DNA of 64,000 bases from Cellvibrio sp. UBA7671 (GTDB lineage Bacteria; Pseudomonadota; Gammaproteobacteria; Pseudomonadales; Cellvibrionaceae), in assembly GCA_002483145.1 (NCBI GenBank), contig DLHJ01000016.1, forward strand, positions 310,001 through 374,000, given 5' to 3'. Of this stretch, positions 34,816 to 43,649 are shown one piece after another. Position 1 is the first letter of the stretch, and each line of letters starts with the position of its first letter. The notes beneath the pieces are model-generated. The model had not been told where the DNA came from, made no database searches, and saw only the letters and a list, made by a program, of their open reading frames with translations. A program made the position numbers and the translations under genes.

Positions 34816-34850
34816 AAAACGCCGATACTGGCGGGCAGTATCGGCGTTTT
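34816..34850 (-). terminator. Rho-independent terminator of the minus-strand cytochrome operon
   Basis: A perfect 15-bp stem, AAAACGCCGATACTG with its complement, closes a 5-nt loop. On the minus strand it is followed by ATTTTAT. It lies 26 nt after the DUF1501-like stop codon. Confidence 0.9.
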
Positions 34851-34876
34851 GTTATCTGCTGTCGATTGGTTGGTAA

Positions 34877-36496
34877 TTACACTGGCTGCGAAATTACCCC
34901 GTTGCAAATTGGGGTAAAGGCGGTGAGTTTATCGAGCGTAGCGGCGTTGCCGAGGCTGTTGCCGGGGAAAACACTGCCGAACTGGTTTTGCGCGCCGTGC
35001 AAAGCCATGTAATTGAGCACGACGGTTTCCACCAATGAGTTGACGTTGTTAGCGGCAACGACACCTGAGCCGGTTTCCACATCGCCGCTGGCGCGCATAT
35101 GGCCGATTTGCTGGTGCAGGCGCTGCGCATCGCTGATGGTGTTCGGATCGCTGCTGGTACCGCCCATCAACACGGCGCGGCGCGCTGGGTTGTAGACGAG
35201 GAAGAAGGCGGCGCCGGTTTGTTGGTCGTCACCGGTCCAGACTCCTTTGCCTCCGCCCGCCATGGAATCATCGATCATGCCGTTGCTGAAGACCGAGCCG
35301 TCACTGAATACATAAATCATCACCGGCATGCCTTTGCGTGCGGCGTATTCGATACAAGCGCCTATGCAGCGGCCTGCGCGCAAGTCACGCATTTCGCCGG
35401 TGGAGCGGTCGCCAGTGTGGTAGTCGTAACCGCCCATGGTGATGGTGCCCGCGCCCGCGTAACCGTTGATGACCAGCTTGGCGACTGAGGCAGTTTTGCG
35501 GAACTCGCCATCGCCATCAAATTCATTTTGGGAAAAAACGCCTGCTGCGCCCACCAGATCGGCATCGGCGACTGGATCAATCGCGGATGGGTTGCCGAAG
35601 CGGTCGGCGAGGTCGGCGCTTTTCACGTAACCGCAGCGCACCATATCTTTGATGACAGCATCGTTAGTGGTACCGGTGCTGACCTTGCCGAGTTTTTTAT
35701 CGCTGATACGGTAGATGGATTCCATCACCGCAACGGTATCTTGCTGGTCGAGCAAACTGACCAGGTCGCCCACATCGACCAAACCGGTCACATCGTTCGG
35801 GTTATCCACTTTGGTGGGGCGAACTTCGGGATTGATCATCATCGCCGGTGCCATGGAGTTGCCGCCGGAATCGCTGGCGCGTGAACCAATCAAGGCCAGC
35901 AGCGAGCCATTGGCGCCTGCGCGGTTAATACCGTACATGGGGTTGTGGGGGTTGTTGCCGGTATCATTCTCCGAGCGTGCGGGAATGACTGCACCGTTGG
36001 TTAGTGCCCGGTTGCCTACGGCGACTTTTTCCAGAATACCGCGCAGCATAGCGCTGGTTGAATGGAAGGATAGGCCGAGCTCATTGTTGATCAGCGGATT
36101 GGCGGCGGTGGAGGCGGCTGGGCTCATGGCCAGTGGTAGGCCCTGTTTGCTGTAGCCGCCCGCGCTGAGAAAATCCAGTTGGCCGCCGCGCTGTCCGATC
36201 AATACATTGGAGCCGGCGATATTGGCGCCACCCGCGAGATCAAAACAGATAAACGGAATCTTGCCAGCTCCCTGCGCTGCAATACCGCAGGCGCTACGCA
36301 TAGCAATCAGGTCAGCGGAGAGCGCCGCCTCTGCTTCCCGGGGGTTCGCAAACAAGCTGAAAATCGAGCCGCCCAATACCGTTGCCGTGCCGGCGCGGAA
36401 GCCTTGTGATACCAGCTCGCGCCGGGTGACCGGGCGGCTGTGGTTGTTGAGCAGGAGCGGTGCGTCCGGGTGCAGGGTAGTTTTTTTGCTGGTCAT
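34877..36496 (-). CDS. Tat-exported DUF1501-like protein
   Basis: A 539-aa protein starting at ATG 36496 behind GGAG. The N-terminus has a twin-arginine motif 'SRPVTRRELVSQGF' followed by a hydrophobic stretch and an Ala-rich cleavage region, so it is probably exported folded through Tat. The mature part resembles DUF1501, a branch of the alkaline phosphatase-like superfamily. Late Asp/His-rich motifs are 'GGYDYHTGDRSTGEMRDL' and 'VFSDGSVFSNG', which could hold a metal. The family call is moderate and no activity is known. It is last in a three-gene operon whose other products carry haem motifs. Confidence 0.6.
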   Translation of the reverse strand: MTSKKTTLHPDAPLLLNNHSRPVTRRELVSQGFRAGTATVLGGSIFSLFANPREAEAALSADLIAMRSACGIAAQGAGKIPFICFDLAGGANIAGSNVLIGQRGGQLDFLSAGGYSKQGLPLAMSPAASTAANPLINNELGLSFHSTSAMLRGILEKVAVGNRALTNGAVIPARSENDTGNNPHNPMYGINRAGANGSLLALIGSRASDSGGNSMAPAMMINPEVRPTKVDNPNDVTGLVDVGDLVSLLDQQDTVAVMESIYRISDKKLGKVSTGTTNDAVIKDMVRCGYVKSADLADRFGNPSAIDPVADADLVGAAGVFSQNEFDGDGEFRKTASVAKLVINGYAGAGTITMGGYDYHTGDRSTGEMRDLRAGRCIGACIEYAARKGMPVMIYVFSDGSVFSNGMIDDSMAGGGKGVWTGDDQQTGAAFFLVYNPARRAVLMGGTSSDPNTISDAQRLHQQIGHMRASGDVETGSGVVAANNVNSLVETVVLNYMALHGAQNQFGSVFPGNSLGNAATLDKLTAFTPICNGVISQPV

Positions 36497-36513
36497 GGTG
36501 TCTGCTCCGGTAA

Positions 36514-39048
36514 TTACTGCAACAGCATCACTGCACTGCCCATGGCGGCGGCGCAGGTAGCTTTGACGGTGGTGGCGGTGCGGTTGCTGGTGCAACTATT
36601 GTTCGCAGCGCAAGCGGTCATTCGGTCGATCAGCTGGTTCAGCTCCGCGCGAATTTCTGCTGGATTTGCTTGGTTGCTGAGGGCGCCACCCGAGGCGATA
36701 TCGCTTGCCAGCAGGTTTTTCAGCAGCGGGTCGATAATCTGGTTGCGGCCTGTGGCATCAAATGCGGTACCAGCGCCAGCGCCAAAATTAAAACCGCTGA
36801 AGTAACTGGTGCGCAGGCTGGTATCGTTCACCAGCGCGTTGCAGTAGGCCACCGCGAGTTGGGTTACGCCCATTTGCTGCGCGGCCAAAAAGCCTTCGAT
36901 ATTGGTCAGGGTTGGCAACTGCTGTTCGACTTTGGTGTAAGTGGTTTTCACCGCTGGTGTGGTTTTGCTTACGCCGGTCATGGCTGCAAGAGTGGCGTTG
37001 ATCTCGGCAAAGTTGCGCAGGCCGATGTGCGCCTGGCCGGGGATATCTGCCGGTGTCGCTGGTGGCGGCACTACCACTTCCGCACGGCTATAAGTATTGC
37101 TGCCGATCTGGTCGAAGGTGAGGAAAAACTGGTCCTGATCAGGCCCTTGTTTCATCTCTACAATCGTGCCGAGTGTCGAAAGGGTTTGGCGTCCTTCGAC
37201 CATTTGTGCGGCGCTGATTTTGGTATCCAGATTGGCAAATACCTGACCGACCGGCGCTTCAGTGCCGTTAACGCCGATGCGCAGGCCTTTCAAATCCACT
37301 TCGCTAGTTATTTTTTGGTCGCCCAGATTGGTGAAGAAAGGCGAGCTGAACAGATAGGCATAATCGTCAAACTGCTGCACATCAAACACGATAAAACTCA
37401 GCGGCGTGCCGACCAATTCCGAGACGTTAAACAGCAGCAGATATTTTGCACCTACGCCCACATCAAAGTTGGTTTTGATATCGCCTGCGCTCATGGCGCG
37501 TTTGTGGATCGCGAGGAAGCGGATGCTGCCCGCCCAAGGGCGGTTGTTGGACACATCGTTACCAATCGCGAGTGCAAAGCTACTGTCCCAATCTTTTAAT
37601 ACCGCGCCCGCATCGGGATCAGTATCGCCAGTAAATTCGCCGTTCACATAAATGCGGCGGCCGCGGATTGGGTCAAAGGTAACCACTACATGTTGCAAGC
37701 TGGCTTGCAGGATTTCTTTGTTGGCCGCTGTGGCTAATTCATCCAGGCCATTTTCATCGCTCATGGAGGTGCGGTTCAAAAAGCTGTAGTTATACTCGTA
37801 CTGGCCGAGGGTGAAGTTGCGGGTGGTATTGCTGCCCGAGTAGGTGACTATACGTGCGGGGTTATTGTCATTGTCGCCCTGCACCACATTGTCGGGAATC
37901 ACCCAGGCTTCAATCGAGTATTCACCGGCTGCACGCAGCAAATCATAGAACTTGCGGCTGTCGCCGGTGGAGGCTTGTGCCTTTCCGGTATCTTTGAATT
38001 TCAAACCCCAGGCACTGCTCCAGCCGACATTGCCAATCAGGTTGAGGTTGGCGACCGGGTCTACCCCGGCGGTGTCGTAGGCAATGCTGCCTTTGCCCGT
38101 CTTAAACTCGTATTTGGCGATGATATCGGTATCGATGCGGCCGCCGCTGGTGACCACAAAGGCATCGCTCAATCCGACCGCTTTACTGATTACCAGGTCT
38201 GGATCGACGGTGATTGGAACTATAGTGTCAGCAAAGGCAGTGATGGCGGCTTGCATCTCGGCGGCATCCTGACTGCAGTTGCTCCAGCAGTTGTGACCGT
38301 CGAATGAAAGGCGTTGTACAAAACGCGAGGCTGCGGGGTTATCCAGACGCATGCGGGTTTTAGCTGCCTCGTAAGCGGCCTCGACCCGGCTGCTTGCGAA
38401 ATAGGGTTGCTGGCGGGTGATCGCACTTTCGCTATGGCACTGTGCGCAGTATTCGGTTAGCACCGGGTACACGGTAGTCGAGAAGGCTGCCGGACTATCG
38501 GGGAATACTTTGCTGCTACTCAGGTCTTTTTCGGCGGGCGGGGTTAGCACCACGCTGTTGGCGGTGGTGCCGGTATTGCCCGCCCAAGCTGTGATCCAGG
38601 TGGTCATGATATCGCCACAGGCGACCGAATCGGCGAGCCAGCAGTTATGCCCAGCCGCAACCTTGGTGACCAGGCGCGATTGCGCTGGGTTGCCGAGGCT
38701 GACCAAACCGTTATCGATTACGGCGGCGTAAGCGAGGTTGATATCATCTCCACGGGCAAATTCCGGCGCTTGTTTGCCCTGGGTATGGCAGCCGCCGCAG
38801 CGGCTTTCACGGGCGATATTTATCCACAGATTATTCTGAAATTTGGTGATGTCGGCGGTAGAGGCGGGGTTGCTGCCTTTGTAGCTGAAATCATCGCCGC
38901 CTCCATTACCGGGGTTGGTATTGGGGTTGGTTTCAGTTTTGGAGCCAGAGCCAGAGCCACAACCGGCTAATGTAGCCAGCAACGCGATAAGCAATAATCC
39001 TGAGCGCAACTGAAAAGTGGAGCATAACTGGATTGTATTCACGGTCAT
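36514..39048 (-). CDS. Di-haem LamG-domain lipoprotein
   Basis: An 844-aa lipoprotein with lipobox LAGC (Cys30) and a Gly/Ser/Asn linker. Two c-type haem motifs are seen, CGGCH (84-88) and CAQCH (201-205). Each is followed about 50 residues later by a parallel 'HNCW' element, so the N-terminal third looks like a duplicated cytochrome-like unit. A LamG/concanavalin-type domain follows (about 330-560, with 'YSIEAWVIPDN' and 'RRIYVNGEFTGD'), then a helical C-terminal part ending with Cys pairs 'CAANNSC'. LamG domains bind glycans or proteins, so haem chemistry joined to a binding domain at the outer membrane is likely. It lies 5 nt downstream of the mono-haem gene. Confidence 0.75.
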   Translation of the reverse strand: MTVNTIQLCSTFQLRSGLLLIALLATLAGCGSGSGSKTETNPNTNPGNGGGDDFSYKGSNPASTADITKFQNNLWINIARESRCGGCHTQGKQAPEFARGDDINLAYAAVIDNGLVSLGNPAQSRLVTKVAAGHNCWLADSVACGDIMTTWITAWAGNTGTTANSVVLTPPAEKDLSSSKVFPDSPAAFSTTVYPVLTEYCAQCHSESAITRQQPYFASSRVEAAYEAAKTRMRLDNPAASRFVQRLSFDGHNCWSNCSQDAAEMQAAITAFADTIVPITVDPDLVISKAVGLSDAFVVTSGGRIDTDIIAKYEFKTGKGSIAYDTAGVDPVANLNLIGNVGWSSAWGLKFKDTGKAQASTGDSRKFYDLLRAAGEYSIEAWVIPDNVVQGDNDNNPARIVTYSGSNTTRNFTLGQYEYNYSFLNRTSMSDENGLDELATAANKEILQASLQHVVVTFDPIRGRRIYVNGEFTGDTDPDAGAVLKDWDSSFALAIGNDVSNNRPWAGSIRFLAIHKRAMSAGDIKTNFDVGVGAKYLLLFNVSELVGTPLSFIVFDVQQFDDYAYLFSSPFFTNLGDQKITSEVDLKGLRIGVNGTEAPVGQVFANLDTKISAAQMVEGRQTLSTLGTIVEMKQGPDQDQFFLTFDQIGSNTYSRAEVVVPPPATPADIPGQAHIGLRNFAEINATLAAMTGVSKTTPAVKTTYTKVEQQLPTLTNIEGFLAAQQMGVTQLAVAYCNALVNDTSLRTSYFSGFNFGAGAGTAFDATGRNQIIDPLLKNLLASDIASGGALSNQANPAEIRAELNQLIDRMTACAANNSCTSNRTATTVKATCAAAMGSAVMLLQ

Positions 39049-39053
39049 CTCCC

Positions 39054-40325
39054 CTATTGGCCTTTACAGTAGTTGGCGGTGTCGATAAACACCTGCTTCA
39101 ACTGGTAGTTGTTGGCGGCAAAGTTCTGGGTAAATTCCTCGACCTTGGCTCTATCGGTGGCATCGCCCGGTTTGCGCAGGCATACGTTTTGGAACACTTT
39201 CTCAACTTGGCAACTGGCGAAGGCTTTGGAATGTGCCAGTTCCATATTCATGCTCTTCGCGCCGCTACCCATACCGGACAATGCCGGTGAATTCCACGCC
39301 CAGCCCAAATGGCTGTTCTGGCCTCTACGCCAGTAGTTTTGCCAATCGTCATTGGTGGTCACATAACCGGGTTTAAAGGTGGAGCTGTTGATCCGGTACT
39401 TCTTCTCCACACGACTGTTGGTATCAGGGTCGATGACGCCCTCGCTGTTGTAGTGGATTGCGCCATTCACACCATCCGGATCGGCAGTGATATCGAATTC
39501 GTAATCATAATAGGCGTAGGCTTTGGCCATTGGGTCCATGCCGTTGTGGCAACCGATGCAGTTGTTGAGGAATACCCGGCTATCACCACCGGGGCTACGG
39601 CTTACATCCTGGCGGATAAAATCCGGCACCAGTGAGGTGTCGTGTACTTGCTCAAGGTCGCGGCAAAGATGGTTGACCAAAGTAAAACGGAACATGGCGC
39701 GGTTGGTACCCGCGATAAAAAAGGCTTTGGCGGCCGCACGGCTAGTGATGATGCCGGAGGTAGCCGAGGCAGGAAGCCCGTTTATTGTCGATTGAGTGCG
39801 ACGCACCAGCGTGTCTTTCAAACTGATACCCAGATTTTCCAGTGCTTCATAGTGCTCGTTGTTACTGTTGGAGTAGGCGGGCAGACCGCTGGCATTGCTG
39901 GTGTAAATCACATCGTCGTAAAGCGCGGTACGAAAATCCGCATCGTCGCGCACAAGGCCGATAACGGTGGCGGTGTAGTCATTGAGTGGGGCGAAGACAG
40001 TCTGGTCGCGGTTGGTCCAGGGCGTCGCCATATTTTTCAGCGTGACGCTGTAAAAGGACTCGTTGTTCATGGCGATTTTTACCGCTTCAGCGACTTGGCC
40101 TGCATCTATCTGCGCTGCCATTTGCAGCAGCACTGCTTCCGAGGGCGGCACACCGGCGACGCGGTTGTGGATTTGTACGGCCTGCTCGCGCGAGCCCGCT
40201 TGAGCGAGGGAGGAGCTGATGGCGAAAACGAGAAGGCCTGTTGCGAACCTTGCAATAAGGCTCGATAACAAAGGCCCTCCCTTGGGCGACCCGGTATGGG
40301 GCGGCAGGAAAGATAGGTTGTTCAC
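39054..40325 (-). CDS. Exported mono-haem c-type protein (DUF1588/1592-like haem segment)
   Basis: A 423-aa protein starting at GTG 40325, which follows GGGAG. Its N-terminus has a hydrophobic signal ('LLVFAISSSLAQA'). One haem motif, CIGCH (about 256-260), is embedded in 'FLNNCIGCHNGMDPMAKAYAYYDYE'-type sequence (core only quoted). This recalls the 'C..CH..MDP....' element of the planctomycete cytochrome-like DUF1588/DUF1592 proteins. The rest is helical with several lone Cys. It is the first gene of the operon with the di-haem LamG and DUF1501-like genes, and its function is unknown. Confidence 0.68.
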   Translation of the reverse strand: MNNLSFLPPHTGSPKGGPLLSSLIARFATGLLVFAISSSLAQAGSREQAVQIHNRVAGVPPSEAVLLQMAAQIDAGQVAEAVKIAMNNESFYSVTLKNMATPWTNRDQTVFAPLNDYTATVIGLVRDDADFRTALYDDVIYTSNASGLPAYSNSNNEHYEALENLGISLKDTLVRRTQSTINGLPASATSGIITSRAAAKAFFIAGTNRAMFRFTLVNHLCRDLEQVHDTSLVPDFIRQDVSRSPGGDSRVFLNNCIGCHNGMDPMAKAYAYYDYEFDITADPDGVNGAIHYNSEGVIDPDTNSRVEKKYRINSSTFKPGYVTTNDDWQNYWRRGQNSHLGWAWNSPALSGMGSGAKSMNMELAHSKAFASCQVEKVFQNVCLRKPGDATDRAKVEEFTQNFAANNYQLKQVFIDTANYCKGQ

Positions 40326-40399
40326 GGTTGCTCCCAAAGAGTTCTGGTTGCCTGGCTGATTTACCAGCAGGGCAATCTTTTTAGGTAGAGAAGGATCAG

Positions 40400-40405
40400 A
40401 TTATA
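40400..40405 (-). promoter_or_regulatory. Candidate -10 element of the minus-strand cytochrome operon
   Basis: A perfect TATAAT on the minus strand lies about 75 nt before GTG 40325. No good -35 hexamer is present. Instead an inverted repeat occupies that position, suggesting activator dependence or repression. Confidence 0.45.
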
Positions 40406-40409
40406 GTCA

Positions 40410-40431
40410 GCACATGGGATGAAACATGTGC
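40410..40431. promoter_or_regulatory. 22-bp inverted repeat, candidate operator
   Basis: GCACATG-N8-CATGTGC forms a perfect 7-bp-arm dyad. It ends 4 bp upstream of the TATAAT and so covers the -35 region of the minus-strand operon. The regulator is not identifiable and none is encoded nearby. Confidence 0.5.
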
Positions 40432-40739
40432 CTAATTAGAGTAAGCCTTTGCCTACTTAATCACAGATCTACAAGACAGGCGCTTAGATCAACATATATC
40501 AGTGCGGTGGCGCGCAGACGAGGGTTGGCATTCGTCGCACTAACCAAAGGATTTCACCGTCTTTCGTGATTAAATCGAGAGAATGGCGCACAGGTTTGCC
40601 TGACAATTATCTGCACCGGCGCTGTTGGCTATCTTTATTGGCAAGAGCGACTATAACTTTCCCCATCAACCTCATCCGGTGCAACCTGCTGACCTCGTCC
40701 CAAAAGGGGTATAAGCCAGTGCGATATAAGGCAAATGTT

Positions 40740-43643
40740 ATGAATCTCTGCGAGTCTCTTCTTCGCCAGCGTTTTCTATTGGCGGCCAGTTTGTTAGTGC
40801 TGCTGCCGGGATTGAGTTCCTGTGGCGGTGGTAGCGGTGGCGGGAGCAATGGCGGCGGGCAACAGCCTGATCCGGTGGTGGTGGATTTGCCTATCGCCTA
40901 CATAGAGCGCCCGATCCCGCTGGATGAGGACGGAGAGCCGGTGTTTCCCGATGTGTTTGAGCCAGCGGCATTTAATCCTGGAGCCAAACTCTTTATTAAA
41001 GCGCGCGCCACTGCCCAAGCGGCAGCGGTGGATATCAGCTCTGCCGCTTTCCCATTGGAAGATTTTCCGGTTGAAGATTTCCCCGATGGGCCGCTATACG
41101 ATGTTAAAGATATATCGGTACACCCGGATGGACAAAAGTTGATTTTTGCCATGCGTGCGCCGGAGATTGAAGGCGCCGATGAAGAGGATCAGCCCACTTG
41201 GAATATCTGGGAATACCAGTTGGAGACTAAAGTTCTGCGCCGGATTATCAGCGCCGATATAGTCGCTGAAGCAGGGCAAGATATTTCTCCTCGCTATCTC
41301 ACCGATGGTCGCATCCTCTTTGCATCCACGCGCCAGACGCGCAGTAAGGCGATTTTGTTGGATGACGGCAAGCCCCAGTATATTGCCGGTATTGATAGCG
41401 ACCGCAATGAACCTGCTTACGTACTGCACACCATGAAGGATGATGGTACTGATATACAACAAATCACCTATAACCAGAGCCACGATATACAGCCGGGCTT
41501 GTTGCCTGATGGTCGCGTGTTTTATATGCGCTGGGACAGACTAGGGAATAACAATCTCAGTCTCTATACAGTCAATCCAGACGGCACTAACAGCCAGATT
41601 TATTACGGCCACAATAGCCTAAATGAAAGTCCGGACGATGATACCCAGACTACGCCGCGTCTATTTAACCTCAATACCATGCCCGATGGCCGAATCGCCG
41701 CCATCCTTAAGCCTAGTGGCGCATTGCTTGGCGGCGATATGGTGGTCATTGACGGCGCTGGTTTTAGTGAAAACAACCGTCCAGTACCTGGCGCTACGGG
41801 AATGAGTGCGGCCGGACAGGAGCGCATCTCTATACTGCCGGTGAATATCCGGGAGGGCGATGGCGAAATTTCGACACATGGACGTTTTGCCTCGCTCTAC
41901 CCGTTGTACGATGGCACTAACCGTCTGCTGGTGAGTTGGAGCCAATGCCGATTGCAAGAGCCGGTGACCGAGCGTTTATTGCCTTGTACTGAAGCGAATC
42001 TTGCTATCCCCGATATTGAAGAGGCTGAGCCTTTTTACGGTATCTGGATTTACAACATTGCCCAACAAACTCAACAACCAGTAGTTCTGGCCAAAGCCGG
42101 CGTGATGTATACCGATGCGGTCTCGCTCGAAAAAATTACTCCACCGACCTATTTTCGCTCTGAGGTGGATACCCAATTAGCGCAGGAGGCAGTGGGGGTG
42201 CTGCATATCCGCAGTGTTTACGACGTCGATGGGGTCTTCGGCCGCTACGGTTTTAATAACGCCCCCGCGAACCTTGCCGCTATGGCAGCAGCGCCGGCTG
42301 CCCAACGGCCTGCACGCTTTTTGCGCCTTATCAAAGCGGTTTCCATGCCCGACAACGATACACTCGATTTTGAAGGTACTGCCTTTGGTGTGAGTGGCGG
42401 GGTGATGCGCGAGATTCTCGGCTATGCGCCCATCGAACCGGATGGCTCGGTGAAAGTGAAAGTGCCAGCTGATGTCGCTTTTACTATAGAAATCCTCGAT
42501 GCCAATGGTCGTCGCATCAGCCCTTTGCACAATAATTGGTTACAACTGCGCCCAGGCGAAGTGCGCGAATGCAACGGTTGCCACAACAACCAGAATGATG
42601 TGGCTCATGGTCGTGCCGGTGCGGAAACTGTAGCGCTTAATCAAGGGGCGGCAACTAGCGGCGTACAGTTTCTCAATACCATCCGCTTTGACGCTTTAGG
42701 TACACCCATTGCACCCAGCATGGGCGAGACTATGGCGGAATTTGCCACCCGATCCACCTTTTGTGAAACCCCTGGCAATCCTGCAAGCTGTGCCCCCGTT
42801 GCCCAGCGTCAGCCGAGTGTGGATATTGTCTTCAATGATGAGTGGACAGATACAACCGTGCGCGCCAAAGATACCAGTTTTGAGTATCGTTACAGCGCAC
42901 TCGCTGAAGACCCCGCGCAAATTCACGCTCCCACAGCGGAAGCGTGCGTTGATCCGGATGGCTGGAGCAGTCTGTGCCGCGTCATCATCAATTACGAAAC
43001 CCATATCCAACCGCTCTGGGAACGCAGCCGTATGGTCGATGCCGTCGAGCGCCAGTGCATCGGCTGTCATAGTCGCAATACTACCGATGCCAATGGTAAC
43101 GCGCTTGTGCAGGTTCCGGCAGGTCAGCTAGAGTTGACCAATCAGCCATCAGATTTAAACAATGATCATATGACTGCTTATCGCGAGTTGCTCAGTGCAG
43201 ATTTACGTCAGATCCTCACCGATGATATGGCGGGTCTCACGGACAATATTCCGGTATGCGAATTTGTCGTAGATGAAGATGCGATTCCCGAGTGTGTGGT
43301 GACTCTGGATGTCGACGGCAATCCCACTTGTGAAGGTGTAGTGGATTGTCCCTTTGTGCAGCAGGAGGTCACCGATGAGTTGGGCGTAGTGGAATTGGTG
43401 TTGGTGTTAGATGCCGACGGCAATCCAATTCCCCTTACCCGCCAGATTGGTGTGTCGCCCTCCATGTCCACCGGTGGCGCCCGTGCCAGCGCCAGAATTT
43501 TTGATCGCTTTGCCAATTTTGATGCGGCAACGGATACTGTCGATCATCGCGGCTGGCTCAATAACAGCGAGCTGAAATTATTATCGGAATGGCTGGATAT
43601 TCGCGCGGCTTATTACAACAATCCTTTTGACTCGGTAGATTGA
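40740..43643 (+). CDS. Di-haem beta-propeller lipoprotein (distant hydrazine synthase alpha-like)
   Basis: A 967-aa lipoprotein whose lipobox 'LSSC' is followed by a Gly/Ser linker. The first half shows TolB/WD40-like propeller blades, recognisable by repeated 'hPDG/hTDG' turns ('ISVHPDGQKLIFAM', 'YLTDGRILFAST', 'LLPDGRVFYMRWD', 'TMPDGRIAAI'). The second half carries two haem motifs, CNGCH (about 610) and CIGCH (about 772). The C-terminus, 'HRGWLNNSELKLLSEWLDI', completes the pattern of proteins annotated as HzsA-related. Nothing else suggests hydrazine chemistry, so the resemblance is architectural. It is the first gene of a six-gene operon of envelope proteins. Confidence 0.75.
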   Translation: MNLCESLLRQRFLLAASLLVLLPGLSSCGGGSGGGSNGGGQQPDPVVVDLPIAYIERPIPLDEDGEPVFPDVFEPAAFNPGAKLFIKARATAQAAAVDISSAAFPLEDFPVEDFPDGPLYDVKDISVHPDGQKLIFAMRAPEIEGADEEDQPTWNIWEYQLETKVLRRIISADIVAEAGQDISPRYLTDGRILFASTRQTRSKAILLDDGKPQYIAGIDSDRNEPAYVLHTMKDDGTDIQQITYNQSHDIQPGLLPDGRVFYMRWDRLGNNNLSLYTVNPDGTNSQIYYGHNSLNESPDDDTQTTPRLFNLNTMPDGRIAAILKPSGALLGGDMVVIDGAGFSENNRPVPGATGMSAAGQERISILPVNIREGDGEISTHGRFASLYPLYDGTNRLLVSWSQCRLQEPVTERLLPCTEANLAIPDIEEAEPFYGIWIYNIAQQTQQPVVLAKAGVMYTDAVSLEKITPPTYFRSEVDTQLAQEAVGVLHIRSVYDVDGVFGRYGFNNAPANLAAMAAAPAAQRPARFLRLIKAVSMPDNDTLDFEGTAFGVSGGVMREILGYAPIEPDGSVKVKVPADVAFTIEILDANGRRISPLHNNWLQLRPGEVRECNGCHNNQNDVAHGRAGAETVALNQGAATSGVQFLNTIRFDALGTPIAPSMGETMAEFATRSTFCETPGNPASCAPVAQRQPSVDIVFNDEWTDTTVRAKDTSFEYRYSALAEDPAQIHAPTAEACVDPDGWSSLCRVIINYETHIQPLWERSRMVDAVERQCIGCHSRNTTDANGNALVQVPAGQLELTNQPSDLNNDHMTAYRELLSADLRQILTDDMAGLTDNIPVCEFVVDEDAIPECVVTLDVDGNPTCEGVVDCPFVQQEVTDELGVVELVLVLDADGNPIPLTRQIGVSPSMSTGGARASARIFDRFANFDAATDTVDHRGWLNNSELKLLSEWLDIRAAYYNNPFDSVD

Positions 43644-43649
43644 TTTTCA

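Larger units (their letters stand above)
40326..40739. other. Divergent regulatory region between the two cytochrome operons
   Basis: This 414-bp gap holds the promoter and inverted repeat listed separately. An open frame on the plus strand runs through it from 40566, but the signal peptide and ribosome site (TAAGG) place the true start of the plus-strand gene at ATG 40740. No further gene is apparent. Confidence 0.5.

Noticed and set aside
36670-37599. 309-codon open frame antisense to the di-haem LamG gene
   Set aside because: The opposite frame encodes a coherent lipoprotein with haem motifs. The antisense frame has no signal, domain or ribosome site.
40740-43643. Calling the propeller cytochrome a hydrazine synthase subunit
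   Set aside because: Only the architecture is similar. No beta/gamma subunits, hydrazine dehydrogenase or anammox context are present.
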